Assembly: GCA_022385805.1 (NCBI GenBank)
Contig: MU277679.1
Location: 372,001-436,000, forward strand
DNA length: 64,000 nt
Direction: 5' to 3'
Source: Pilatotrama ljubarskyi
Taxonomy: Eukaryota; Basidiomycota; Agaricomycetes; Polyporales; Polyporaceae
The notes beneath the pieces were generated by a model. It saw only the letters and a program-made list of their open reading frames with translations. It made no database searches and had not been told where the DNA came from. Positions within the stretch are counted from its first letter, which is position 1. Each line of letters starts with the position of its first letter. The translations under genes and the position numbers were made by a program. Shown piece after piece: positions 10,789-21,983 of the stretch.

Positions 10789-13051
10789 TCATTTCCCCTT
10801 CTTCTTGCCACCACTACGTTTTGTATCGGGTGTTGAGCCGATCTCTAGAGATCCACCCGCTGCCTCCGCAGCGACACCTTCACCACTCTCGATCTTGTTC
10901 TTAGCCTCGAGGAAGAACATAACATCCCGCACTTGGTCCTGGAGCTCCTGTACCTTCTCTCGGAAGATGGCCGTCTCCCGGGACGCCGCATCAGCGTGTT
11001 CCTTCGCTACAACTAGATTCTTCATCAGCCCTTCGCTGACTGCGCGTTCCTCCCGTAGCTCCTTGGCAAGGGATCGGGCAAGCTCGGACGCCTTCTCGGC
11101 ACGTTTCTCTGCCCTGACCTTCTCTCGTTCGAGTTCTGCAATCCGTTCCTCCTCTTCCCTTGCACGGCGTTCGGCCTCTTGACGCGCACGCTGTTTGTAT
11201 AGCTCAACTTCAGCGCTGAGCTGCTCTACAAGCGATCGCATGGACTCGATTTGGTTGCGCAGGTCCGCAGTTTGCTCCTCGTAGAACGTCCGCTGCGAGT
11301 CCAGCTGAGAGGTGAGGAGATACGAGTATTCGATGCCGATTGCCTCGATCTTCTCGGCCGTGAGCGCGTCTGCTGCGGTAGGCCCGCCGCCGCCACCGTC
11401 GCTGCGCGTTCCAACAGCTGCGGCAGCGGAGGGCAGCTCGACGAGCTTCCCGTCGGCCTTGTTCTGGATAAGTCGGTGCACGTACCCGTCTCCGGCGTAG
11501 TCCCAGACGCGTTGCGTCTCGAGTTCTAGCGCGTAGAGGTGTGTAGTGGAGACATAGTGGGCGTGTGCATGTGCTCGGCCGTATCGGCCGCAGCCAATGT
11601 TGCCGCAGATCAGACAAATCCACAGGTTGGTCGTGCTACCGCAGTCGGCACACTGAGTGCGCTCGCCGGAAGATAGTGAGGGTGCGAAGGGGATTGGCCG
11701 TGAGGTACGGGATGTGTTCGGCGACGTCGGATGCGAGGAGAGAAGGGTTTGTGAATACCTGCATACAGGGCACCTGTATGAAACGCGTTTGAGCAGACGC
11801 TAGTTTGACAGGGTGGGGCGAGAACCTACCTGCTGTCACCCCACTTGCTGAGACAAGCGCAGTGGAAGGTGTGCGAGCAGGGTACGGTAACGAGCCCTGT
11901 TACCGCGGCGTCCATTCGCTCGAGGCATACAGGACAAGTCGGTAGCTCGTAAGCCCCGGAGACGCGGGTCGAGCCAATGCGGGATATGTTCTCCGAGATG
12001 GGATCGTCGACGTCTATCGCTATAGAGAGCACACGGACGACGTGGCAAGTCTCTGGCTACCGGAGGCACGATGTTCAGTTCGCGCTTTGTGGCACAGAGA
12101 CGCAGCCTACTTACCTCCATGCTGTTAAACTGCTTGCCATTGTACGCTTCTACAAACTCTGCGGCGTTCGCTGGGTCTCGGAATTTCATGACGACGATCG
12201 AGCGGTTCGGTGCCGAGTCTCTGTCAGAGTTGGCATGAGGACGCTTCAATGAAGAACAGCCCCGCAACGCATTGACATGGGAAAGACGCGCTGACCTGAT
12301 CATTCTGAGGTGCGCGATGCCGTCTGCCGCGGGAGCGACGAAGGTGAGGAAGTCGGAAGGCGTCATCCATGAAGGCACCGCGAGTACGGCTAGAGTGACA
12401 TCGTCAGACTCGATGTTTTTCTGAGATGCACCGCCGGATTCCTCGGACTGCGTAGCGGCAGCCGATGCGGAGGCTTCTGCATGAGCCGCAGACTGTCTTT
12501 CCGTGGGCGAGGCCTGCGGATAATCGCGGAAGATATGCACCACGCCCTCTGGCAGATTTGTCGAGCCTGACTTGCTGTGAGGGACAAAGGTGGCGGTGGC
12601 AGGCTCGCCTGGCGGTGGCAATTAGACGATGGGTGTTCATGGATGGGGAGAACGGTTCTGCATTCGGGCGGAAGGACTCACCTCTGCGTTGTGCAAGCTT
12701 TTCTCGTTCCTTGCCGGCACCGACTCTCTTGAAGCCGCCTGCTGAGTCCATGTGCGAGAAGTCGACCCACTCGACTCGGATAGGTCCTAAGCGATAGTCT
12801 GTGCGTTCGCAGCCCGCCGCCGGCTTGCTTGGAGTACTGTGGTGAAACGAGAGCGTGTTCCGTCGCACTCCGGACTTCGTGTTATGGGGTGGGAGAGCCT
12901 GGAAGAGCGAGGTAGGGATGAACGTAGAGCTGCTGTTGTAGCTGCCGGACGCAGACGCAATGCTTGACTCGTGCTTGTACGATGCCGACGTCGATGCGAA
13001 GGGCGCTGCGGACGGAGAAAGGAGGGAGATGCGGATGTGGTAGCCTCTCAT
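10789..13051 (-). CDS. ETP1: BRAP/ETP1-type RING and UBP zinc-finger protein
   Basis: Five exons read from the minus strand: 13051-12682, 12608-12296, 12220-12115, 12056-11830, 11773-10789, in frame, 666 residues. Order of domains: a BRAP2-type RRM-like region (SIVVMKFRDPANAAEFVEAY, FNSMEPETCHVV), a RING-H2 finger (CPVCLERMD, CSHTFHCACLSKW, CPVC), a ZnF-UBP (CADCGSTTNLWICLICG, GCGRYGRAHAHAHY, ending near TQRVWDYAGDGYVHRL), then a long Glu/Arg-rich coiled coil and a Lys-rich tail. Human BRAP is a Ras-responsive E3 ligase that also retains NLS proteins in the cytoplasm; yeast Etp1 acts in ethanol tolerance. I chose the start MRGYHIRISLL at 13051 because an in-frame upstream ATG at 13135 would overlap the divergent Nudix gene. 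Confidence 0.93.
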
Positions 13052-13133
13052 TGCGCCGACATGACTTTCGGCGCTGTGGCAGATGGCGGTCGGAGTCGAA
13101 GAACGGAGGGAGCTGGGCGCGGAGGCGTGCTCC
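13052..13133. promoter_or_regulatory. 82-bp divergent promoter, ETP1/Nudix
   Basis: Only 82 bp separate the favoured start codons of the two divergent genes, so the promoters and 5' leaders must overlap. If the upstream in-frame ATGs (13135 minus, 13083 plus) were used instead, the coding regions would overlap. Confidence 0.5.
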
Positions 13134-14169
13134 ATGTTCCGAACGCTGATGACCTCTGCTGCCGCGGCCGCTGCTCACGCCCAGGGTTCCGCCGGCGCCG
13201 CTGCATCGTCAACGAAACCGCTTATTTCGCTCACGCAGCCCCTCACGCGTCGGTCGTGCAATGTCATACGGAATGCCCTGCAGTCTGTCTGCTCGCAGTC
13301 GGCAGATGCGCCGGATCCGGAGGAGGCGCACGCCGCTGTGCTCATCCCTTTTTGCAACGTGAACGGCCAGCCGGGCATCCTGTTGGAGGTGCGGGGGAAG
13401 CTGAGGACGCATTCAGGAGAAGTCAGGTATGTTCCGACTTTACAAATACGCTTAGACAGCAATAGACCAGGGCCGTGGTCGACAGCTTTCCGGGCGGAAA
13501 AGTCGACAAGGTGCGTCCGATGCTCGGCGTGCGAGAGTGAGCGTGGCTGCAACGCACGGCTACTCACCGCCTGTCTGTTCTGTCAGACAGACCCATCTAC
13601 GCTAGCTGCAGCACTCCGGGAGACAAACGAGGAGCTTGGCATCCGCCATGACCAGGTCGAGATCCTAGGTCGTTTTGGACCGCCAGAGAAGTCGCTCAGT
13701 GGCCTGAGAGTCTGGCCTTACGTCGTATGTCCCAATATCCCTTTGTGCGGCGACATTGTCATATGCGTACACCGTACAGGCATTTCTGCATCCAGACGGC
13801 AAGCAGGCATCCGAGCAGTTGGATGACGACGCGCCCCTTCCCTCCCTGCCGCTCTCCTCGCTAACCCCGTCCCCTCGCGAGGTCGCGCACGCGTTCCACC
13901 TGCCGCTCTCCGCCGCACTCTCCCCACCGCGCCTCCAGTCATACCTCTTCCGCGGCGCTCGCCCGTACTACGCTATCAGCGTGGCGGACATCGTGCGCGG
14001 ACCGAACGCTGTGCACTCGGACGGTGCGGAGGTGCGCTGGATAAACGACCCTGAACAGCGCGACGAGATCGGCGGCGGGCGTGAGGGGCGGCTAGAGGTC
14101 TGGGGCCTGACGGGGTGGTATCTGTGTTCGCTCATGCGAATTCTCGGCGTATACGATCATCCGCAATAG
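13134..14169 (+). CDS. Nudix hydrolase, coenzyme A diphosphatase (Pcd1/NUDT7-8) type
   Basis: Four exons, 13134-13426, 13486-13510, 13587-13724, 13780-14169, in frame, 281 residues. The UPF0035-type signature typical of CoA pyrophosphatases is present: LLEVRGKLRTHSGEVSFPGGK. The Nudix helix follows as ALRETNEELGI, with the catalytic glutamates of the RE-x2-EE core. Family members cleave CoA, acyl-CoA or oxidised CoA to phosphopantetheine plus 3',5'-ADP, in peroxisomes or mitochondria. The Ala/Ser-rich N-terminus could be a mitochondrial presequence; the C-terminal HPQ is not a classical peroxisomal signal. Exon 2 is a 25-nt microexon encoding SFPGGKVDK. An in-frame ATG at 13083 would add 17 residues. 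Confidence 0.88.
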
Positions 14170-14809
14170 AGAAGTGCCCGGAGGGCACTCTCGACTGGCA
14201 ACCCGGAGCTCGCAGCGCGCGCATTGCAATCAAAAGAGAAGCAATTACCTTCCGGCGCACTGACAGGGTCGAAGGATGTGTTGCGCCCTGGCATGCGTGC
14301 CAGGGGTAATTTGCTTGATGACGGGCACCCGAATGTAACAGAATGGCTGACAATGCCGACGCCAAGTCCAAGGAGACGGAGCCGCCGGAGAGAATGTCTG
14401 GATATCCCACCGCGGGTGCCGCTGGCATCTTGCCGTAGCAGGACAGAAGAACGAGGTCGCACCTCACTATCAGCTCCCAGGGTGCCTGACAGACTGCGCA
14501 CGTCCGTCGCCCTTTCGAGCGATTAACGGCCCAACGGAGCCTCTCAGATCTCCCAACAGCGCAGTACTAGAATAGGGCCATTCTATGCGGAGGGGCTTCG
14601 AGAAAACATGACGGACGTCGGCTTGCCGTAACGACTTGCTGCAAGAGTTGTGCCAGGGTTCGCCGAGTGTTTCATGTCGAGCTGAAACAGTATACCGTCG
14701 GTACACGGCTTACCTGACTTGAACATAGTGCATCCGCAGTCCGAGAGAGCACGAGGAAGGGGAAGAAGAGAAGGCAGCGCCCATGAAATGAAAGAAGGCA
14801 TGGGCGCTG
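14170..14809. other. Convergent intergenic region with two perfect hairpins
   Basis: 640 bp between the Nudix stop and the VMA12 stop. Two perfect inverted repeats stand out: GTGCCC-GGA-GGGCAC at 14174-14188, five bases after the Nudix stop, and CCCTGGCA-TGCG-TGCCAGGG at 14286-14305. No gene is supported. Confidence 0.55.
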
Positions 14810-15724
14810 CTATTGATTCCGTATGTGTGTAGGGTGCTCGCCCTTTCCGGCCGGAACGCGCTCTCGCATGGATGTGTCGTCGGTGCCTGAGCCTAACACA
14901 TGTGTCGACGTTGCTGAGACGACTGCAAAGTCATGCGGACCGCCGCTGGCTTCAGAAGGCGAAGCTGACTCTGTTTTCTTATAGAGCGGAGACACGGGCG
15001 GACTGGCCGATACGCTGTGCTGTCGCCGGGGGACCCTTGCGCGCTCTGGGTTGCTCCGACGGGAGTCCCAAATGAGATAGAGGATCGCCTCGGAGGAGGC
15101 GACGACGATGGCCACGGATAGAGCTAGAAGCACTCTCTGACGGACGGCGGAGTGAGCGAGAACAGTTTGCAGCAAGGGGAGCCAGGCACAGAAGGAGCGA
15201 CGTACCCATTCGTCCTTCCATGCGAGACGGCCTGCGGCCCAGTAGGTGGCGAGAGCAGCTCCGCCGATGCTGAGGAGAGCGTTGAGGACTGCGGTGACGG
15301 CGCGTCTGTCACTGAGTTCGCGCCGATGCGCCGCCTGGGAGTCCGCGCCGATGCCTGGCACGGGGGCATGGGGAAAGTTGCGGTCGGGAGAAGTGCGTGT
15401 GCCGGCGAGGAGCGCGACCATGGAATAGTCCTGTGCGCGGAGCGGAGGCTCGTGACGGGCGAGAGCCTGTTCACCTTCCGCCGTTCGGGACCATTTGGAG
15501 ATGGCGAGCAGCAGCTCGTACGGGATCGTTCTGACATGGAACGGCGAGGCTGTGTGAGATGGTTTGCCGGAAGAGAGGGGCGGTACTGGGTCGGGGTCGA
15601 GCACGCTGTGCAGCTGTGTAGCGATCTGTTCTGGGAGGAGAGGGAGAAGGGGGCGGAGGCTGTCTGCGAGATGGTCCTCGAGCGAGACAGTCAGCGTCTC
15701 AGCACCTTTCGAGGACGCTGGCAT
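14810..15724 (-). CDS. VMA12: V-ATPase assembly factor, Vma12/Vph2/TMEM199 type
   Basis: Read from ATG 15724-15722 to TAG 14812-14810. The uninterrupted frame is 304 residues, but a stopless 69-nt intron (15137-15205, donor GTACGT, branch CTCAC, acceptor CAG) is likely. Its removal joins LAWKDEW to RVLLALSVAIVV, giving 281 residues. An N-terminal soluble part with the Vma12-like DYSMVALLAG is followed by TM1 (about residues 143-165, AVLNALLSIGGAALATYWAAG) and TM2 (RVLLALSVAIVVASSEAILYLIW). The pattern of a conserved Glu in TM2 ahead of LY fits the family. Vma12 acts in the ER with Vma22 and Vma21 to assemble the V0 sector. The C-terminal tail is Ser/Arg-rich and unalignable by eye. Confidence 0.75.
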   Translation of the reverse strand: MPASSKGAETLTVSLEDHLADSLRPLLPLLPEQIATQLHSVLDPDPVPPLSSGKPSHTASPFHVRTIPYELLLAISKWSRTAEGEQALARHEPPLRAQDYSMVALLAGTRTSPDRNFPHAPVPGIGADSQAAHRRELSDRRAVTAVLNALLSIGGAALATYWAAGRLAWKDEWVRRSFCAWLPLLQTVLAHSAVRQRVLLALSVAIVVASSEAILYLIWDSRRSNPERARVPRRQHSVSASPPVSPLYKKTESASPSEASGGPHDFAVVSATSTHVLGSGTDDTSMRERVPAGKGEHPTHIRNQ

Positions 15725-17369
15725 CCTCGCTAACCACTACGCTTTCAGCAGCGGCGCTGGCGCTGTGCGATGCGTCGAGCAGTATTGTTTGTCGCCCCGC
15801 CGTTGTTGTGGCCAGTGATCGAGTTGTTGTGCGCAGTGGTGACCGTTCCAAGCACTGCTGGTCACAAACGCCCGTCGCAACTCACAACCCTACAGATGGG
15901 TTAGCCGCGTTCCTTTCGTCGGATCCGACGGCGGCTCAGACAAAGTCTCAGGCGGTCGTATCACTCTCGCATCCCTTCTGAAGTCGGCGCAAGCGTCAGC
16001 TCGCCTCTAGATGACTCTGAAGAGTCCTCCCTCAATCCCTAAGAAATACATACATGTATGCGTACCCCGCACCGACAGTACTAGTAGTCGGGGGCGGATT
16101 AGAATGCGATCTGTGTTGTGTTTGAGCTATGTATCGGAGTCTCGCTCACGACAAACCTCGCGAGCGGCAGCTTGCAGCTCCAGCGCACGTCACATTCTCG
16201 GCGGGCACCAATTGATATCAGGATGGGGCCGCTGCGCGACCCATCATAGATCCCATTGATAGCCAGCTAACCTCTGCACGCTCGAGATCAAGCTTGTACA
16301 TCGGTAGAACATGACGAAGCCATCCGTTCGAAAGTATTGTGACAGAGGCGAGGCTGATAGGTCGACCATAGTCGATGAAGGCCCATGAACAGCCGATCTG
16401 TTAATGCCAGGAGTCATGCTGCGAGTGTTTCACGGGCATACACCTTGGGTACTTATCCTGTCCTTCACTGCGACACCGGCGGTCACCGCCCTCTGGAGAA
16501 GCTGTCTATACATACCCATGTACTCATCAGGCCCAAGAACAACATCCACTTGAGCCATTCTTTATGTTGGCTCTATTCACCAGCGTCTTCCAATGGCTCT
16601 ACATCGGCGAGTTGGTAGATGGGAGGCTGTGCTTCTTCGCAGAGGCCGTAACATTGACATTCGAGGGTGCTCGAGGCCTGACATCGCCCATAGAGGTATA
16701 GACGATTGGCCTCCACAATTGCAGAGCCTCTTGCACCTTTTCGTCATTATTCCTCCCGGGGTTGTCGAGCAGGATGGCTGGTGTAAGTGAATCTATGCAA
16801 CGAAACGAGTCAATCACCGGAGTGTGAGATAGTTGCAAAAGTTTTACCATGGTCGACGCATGGCGGACTATGGTGTCGAGGGGGCCTTCTAGCCAATCGG
16901 CCGACAAGAACCTGGACGACCTTTGCGAGCATAGCGCGCTCTGAAGTTTGAGCGAGCGTGCCAGGACTATGCTGATCATATGCACTCAGTACTTGCAAGT
17001 GTTCATCGTCACGGATGCTGGCGGCATTCACCGACAAGAACAGATAGTACGTTTATGAGGGGAGTCGGACAAGGCGTCCAGCGCGCAACGCTCAGCACGC
17101 GAAGGACTTGCCAAACGCGTCGCATGCGTCCGTTCGCGTCAGGTGACCGAGGGTACCGCGCCACCCAGGCAGGCACGGAATGTCACGTCACGTCACGTTA
17201 GATGATACAACTCGGCGCGTGAGATGCTTTTCACCGCAGTCACGGCGGCGCAGTGGCAAAGGTAAAGTAAGCAAGTAAGTTAAGTTATGTGCAATCTGCC
17301 GCGCAGCTCGACATCATAAAACTGATTCGCACTGCTGATTCCCCGTTCATCCCGCCCAGCAAGAGCGTC
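15725..17369. other. Intergenic, no supported gene
   Basis: About 1.6 kb upstream of the ataxin-10 gene. Several short open frames occur on both strands (for instance minus 16985-16599, plus 16564-16701), but none shows recognisable motifs or a good splice pattern. A decayed or lineage-specific gene cannot be excluded. A CGTCA-type triple repeat (GTCACGTCACGTCACG) lies near 17182. Confidence 0.4.
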
Positions 17370-19803
17370 ATGAACGAACCTGATCCAGACGGCGGCATCA
17401 GCGACTGGCAGAGAATCCAGCTCGTAGCCCATGGATTTGATCCTGACATCGGAGACAGTGTGCGCAGTCTCATTGACGTCCTGGACGAGTATGCTGCCGT
17501 TCTCGCAAAGAGCGACAAGGCGAGGTAGGACAGGCCATCCACGTCGGTCTTCAGTGCCTTACGCTGTGCGAGTGTTCCAGACAGAACATGGGCAATGCCA
17601 ACAGCCCCTCTATTTGGCCAACTCTCCACCGCCTTTGGCAGATCACTTCCCATGCGCACGCGGATCCAGATCCTGAGGATGCGTCCCCCCTTATCGCCCT
17701 TTCGGTGAGCCTCGCCAGGTTCACCCGCAACCTTGTTGCCGCGACACCCTCCAATCAGGAGAAAGCCTTGTCCGTACGCGACGCCTTCATTCGGTTGTGA
17801 TCCCAAAGCTGACTACGTCCGCCCCGCTCATATAGTGAAAATGAAAGAGCGATCAGAAGCCTGATTTATTACTATACGTCCTTTAATGCAACACAAGATG
17901 CAGCATGTCAGTTCACTCGCATTTCATATCGCCTATTCTCATCCTCCCGCAGCGTTCCCAGCCGCCAGAATGCTGTCGCAAGCATTATCAAACCTAGTCA
18001 CAGGAAATAATGCGTTAGCGCAAAACTTGTGGACGACATATGTGAACCTGCCCGAGGAGCAGCTGATTCTCACGTATGCCCATCTTCTTGCACATTTTGG
18101 CATCCTGCTCACTTTCCTACGAACCTTCTCCATATAGCCGCCTCTTTGCACATCCGGACGCGCGAACGGTCTCGGCCGCCTTCGTACTGGTATTGAATTG
18201 TGTCCACGATAGTCCATACAGCGCGTGCGTATTTTATCACCCCGAGTACAACAGTTGACCGACGTACGTTTCATCTGACGTTCCTTAGAGAACTACTTAC
18301 CAGAAGTCCAAGAGGGCCCCGAATATGCCTCACCATGCTCGACCGAATCGCCTCCCTATTCGAGGCGGAGGAATCCAGCGAGGAGGGCCGTGCGTTTGAC
18401 ATCGGGTGTGTATTCCGGCCGGTCTTCCGTCCAGACCTACAAGCATGCTGGACTAACCGCATTTGGACGCCCTAGCTACGCCATTTTCAAGCGCATCATA
18501 GAAGCAGGTCTGGTCGCGGACCTGTACACTCGTCTGGCCGTGTAAGTCTACGCTCCGGCCTGCCCTACGCCTCCTTTGCGCAGGATCAAACCTTGATTGT
18601 TGTGACGACCGTCCGGGCTGTACTGACCACCGGCCCGCCTCTAGAGAAGACGAAGTCGTCACGCCCCACCAGACGACCCTCTTGAAGCTTGTGGACTCGT
18701 ACCTACACGGAAACTCACACGCTCACGAGTTGGCGTTGTCCAGACGACCTGAGGCAGATAGGGGCTCGCTGTTCGACGCGCTCACGGCAAGCTTCTTTCA
18801 ATTGTCTTCGTACGCCCAGCGATCCATTCGACGAGCCATTCCGTCCGGCAGCGCGTCGCCGGCTGAAGAAACAGCATTAGATCCTCCGTCGAGCACGGAC
18901 TTCCACCTAGACCAACTGCCGCCGCTGCAAAACCTTGACCTATTGCTCCCCAAGGTCTGCGAAGCTCTCGTCCTCGTCACCGAGTGCTTAACGACAGTGA
19001 CATTACGGGCTGAGGAAGCCGCTGCCGCACGCACGGTTCCCGTCCATCCATCCTCGGAGCTCGTATCATCGTCACCCAAGGACATCTTGGTCGGTACGAC
19101 GGCCTCCACTGGCCAAGGCTTCGTGGAAAGTCTGATTGGTGCGTATCCGTGTCTCTCGTATCTGTGTCTGCTGACTTTACGCATGTACGCTCGCCTCTGC
19201 GCCTCCGGTTATGACAGAGACTCTCCGGCTCGTCGACGCGTTCGTTCCCCGTATTACGTACGGGAAGGCCGTGAAGCGCCCCGTTCTACCGGAAGGAGAG
19301 GACGCCCCAGTACAGGGTCAGAAAGCCACTTCGAGCGCGAATGAAGGTGGGAACCCTTCGGAAGCGGCGCAGGACGCGAAAACAGCGCAAGCATTCGCAC
19401 ACGTCAAACGGGATTTGGTACGCCTTCTCGGCATCCTCGCCTCCGGGAACCGTGCCGTCCAGGATCGCGTCCGTGAATGCGGAGGCATTCCCGTTGTGAT
19501 GAACATGTGCGTCGTAGACGACTACAACCCATGTAAGTCCAGACTTACTCCTTCTACTGCTCCCCACCCGGCAGCCACGCTCTGCAAGCACGAGGGTCGG
19601 GGCAGCAGCCCAGACTGTGAACTCGCTGACCGGTCTTTGCGTTGTTCCATGACCTCACAGACTTGCGCGAGCATGGGATCTTTGCGCTCCGGAATTTGCT
19701 TTACGGTAACGTGGAGAATCAGGCTGCGGTGGACGCGATAAAGCCGGTCGGGAGGTGGGACGAAGAGAAGATTCTGCAAGATATCCGGGGCAGTAGCGCA
19801 TGA
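17370..19803 (+). CDS. ATXN10: Ataxin-10 domain protein
   Basis: Nine exons keep frame: 17370-17524, 17581-17793, 17912-18073, 18138-18224, 18289-18405, 18476-18541, 18645-19138, 19218-19532, 19661-19803 (583 residues). The C-terminal half carries the ataxin-10 armadillo-like signature: KRDLVRLLGILASGNRAVQD, CGGIPVVMNMCVVDDYNP, REHGIFALRNLLYGN, ENQAAVDAI. Upstream helices AFVLVLNCVHDS and ETLRLVDAFVPRITYGK also fit. In animals ataxin-10 is a cytoplasmic ARM/HEAT protein linked to neurite growth and cytokinesis; the yeast relative is Ctr86. The start is uncertain. The frame is open upstream to about 17289 without another ATG, so a 5' exon may be missing, and the exon 2/3 junction (weak donor GTTGTG) is my least certain splice. 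Confidence 0.86.
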
Positions 19804-20054
19804 CCATCCAGATAGCCAGTGACCTGCCTACCACTGCCATCCTGTAGCCGTAGCCTAGACCGTGCCCACTGATGCTCTGTAATCTATTTGGCACAGAAGA
19901 CCGTCCCCGGAGCGCTAGCACTGGCGACGTGGATTTGGGGTGGCGGGTTTCTCCCGGTTGAGTTTCATGATGCATTTCGATCGAGATTGGACCCGCGGTC
20001 GCAATAGAATACAATGTTCGATACCGTAGACAGGCCGCGTCTATCATTCCCAAG

Positions 20055-21983
20055 CTACTCCTCCTCCTCTTCCTCAAGCCCGATCGCGCGCCTCTTTCGA
20101 GGACCGGAGGAGGCCCGGGACCGGCGCAAGTCGAAGTCCTCGTCCTCCTCTTCCTCGCTTTCGACATCCATGGCGTCCTCACCTGCGGCGCCTGCGTCGG
20201 CGTCCTTGGCGGAGCTCTCGGCCGCCGTATCGCCTCCCTCCCGCTGTTTACGCTTGCGCTCGGCTGCCTCGTTCTGGGTGATCTTCGCCTCAAGGCGCTC
20301 GAGGTCATCCTCCTCCGCCTCCTCCTCTTCCTCCCGTGCTGCACGCTTCCGCTTCCGGCGGCGCGTCTCTTCTTCGGCAAAGTCATCGTCCTCGTCGGTA
20401 TCTGCCACCACGAAGTCGTCCGTCTGGTACTCGCCCGGACCCTTCCTTCCGCTTTCGTCGCCGGATTTCTTGCGTTTAGCCCTCCTTCCGTCACCCTCAT
20501 CTCCGTACTCGTCTTCCGAGCCCCCTCGCCCGAAGCCGACGTCGTCATCTTCGTCGTCTGACCACATGTCGTCGCTGGTGCGCTTGCGCGCGTAGCTGGA
20601 ACGCCGCCGGCGTGACGCGCCGAAACCGTCGTCCTCGCCGCCGCGGGACTTGCGGGGTTTGCGTGCGGCTGCCTTCTCCATCTCGAGACGCTCGCGCTCG
20701 GGGTCTGTGGTCGGCTCGGCAGTCATGCGCAGGCGGGCGACGCGGGTGTGCTTCTGGCCCACGGCGCGCACGAGCATGCGGTGCGTCTCCGACTGCATCC
20801 CCGTGGGGCGGAGGCTCATGTAGCCCGTGATGACGGCCTCGCATTGGAGGATCTCCGCACGTTTATGCTGCGCGACGAGATACGTGAGCCCTTGGGCGTG
20901 ATGGCCTGAGAGGCCGCCTGCGGGCTGCGATTGTGACTGTGACTGCGGCTGCGATTGTGACTGCGAAAGGGAAGGGGGATGTTGTGACGAGAGGGAACCT
21001 CCGAGGGCCTGTCGCGGGATTGCACCGGAGGTGTCGATTGACTGCGTGATGTCGAAGAGCTCCTTTCCCAGCTGCAGGCTGAGAGAGCCGTCTGACCACC
21101 TGACGATTCGGCTGTTTGATTGCCTCCTCTGAAAGAGACAGGGCAAATTGGGGTCGAACGGCCGAGATGCGGGAACGAGAGGGAGCAAGGGTTAGCGGGC
21201 CCGTCATCGGAGAATGTGAGCTGACAGATGAATGAAAGACACTCACGTCCTCGCCGAACTGGTCCTTTGCCCAGCGCCAACGGACTGTGTTCTCCACTTT
21301 CAGTTTGATTGACATGCTCTTTTCGCGGAGCGATTCGGACTGTTGACCGTCTTCGTCTTCTTGCTCAGGGCCAACGTAAGTGTCAGGATGGAAAGGCTTG
21401 GAGTCGACTTTAATGAAGTTGGGCATGCGGATGACCCAGTACTAGACGTGACGGATTACGCAACGGCATGAGCATTGGGAGAGAACGATAAGAGAAGGGG
21501 CACTTACGGTGCCATCCGAGCTCCTGGGGACCGGTATGTTGGGAATGGCGACGTCCGCCTCGAGTCTCTGTTCCACGACGGGTTCCGGTTCGTCTTCCTC
21601 GGCATATTCCATCTGCTCTCTGTGGCGGCGCTCCGGGGAAGAGAGCCCATCGTCGTGGTCCGCGTGCTCTGAAGTTACGGAGGAGGCCGGTCTCCTGGGG
21701 TAGCACGGTCCATATCGAGGATAGCGCGAAGCGTGCAGGTAACCACGTACTCGTGCTCGACCATGTTTACGTCCTCGTCTTCTCCGAAGAGGTCGTTTAG
21801 CTCCTCCTGTTCCTGCTTTCCGTCGGCGGTGGACGCCTGTTCGTCGTGAGAAGCAAAGGTCGGCTTGACGTCGTCCAGATTGGCAAGGTCCGCATGCTCT
21901 TCCTTTGGAGAAGGGGGGCGTTCTGCGTGGAGGGAGTCATTGTGAGGCTGAGGGGAGCGGAGTGCGCCTGCGAGGGAGGACAT
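20055..21983 (-). CDS. LEO1: Paf1 complex subunit Leo1
   Basis: Four exons on the minus strand: 21983-21747, 21666-21508, 21441-21247, 21128-20055; 554 residues in frame. An acidic N-terminus (EELNDLFGEDEDVNMVEHEY) leads to the Leo1 core: YWVIRMPNFIKVDSKPFHP, SMSIKLKVENTVRWRW, SNSRIVRWSDGSLSLQLGKE and a later TYLVAQHKRAEILQCEAV. The C-terminal half is highly charged with KKRK-type nuclear signals and runs of Glu/Asp. Leo1 works in the Paf1 elongation complex on RNA polymerase II and guides H2B ubiquitination and H3K4/K36 methylation. A Ser-Gln repeat near 20920-20970 expands the loop of the core domain. The first intron boundary is inferred: several GT donors are possible, and the acceptor at 21667 restores frame. 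Convergent with the ataxin-10 gene, 251 bp apart. Confidence 0.93.

Noticed and set aside
16564..16985. Possible gene at 16.6-17.0 kb (short plus ORF MLALFTSVFQWLYIGEL; minus ORF with LLQLSHTPVIDSF)
   Set aside because: Both frames are short, stop early and have no recognisable domain; neither could be extended by good splice sites.
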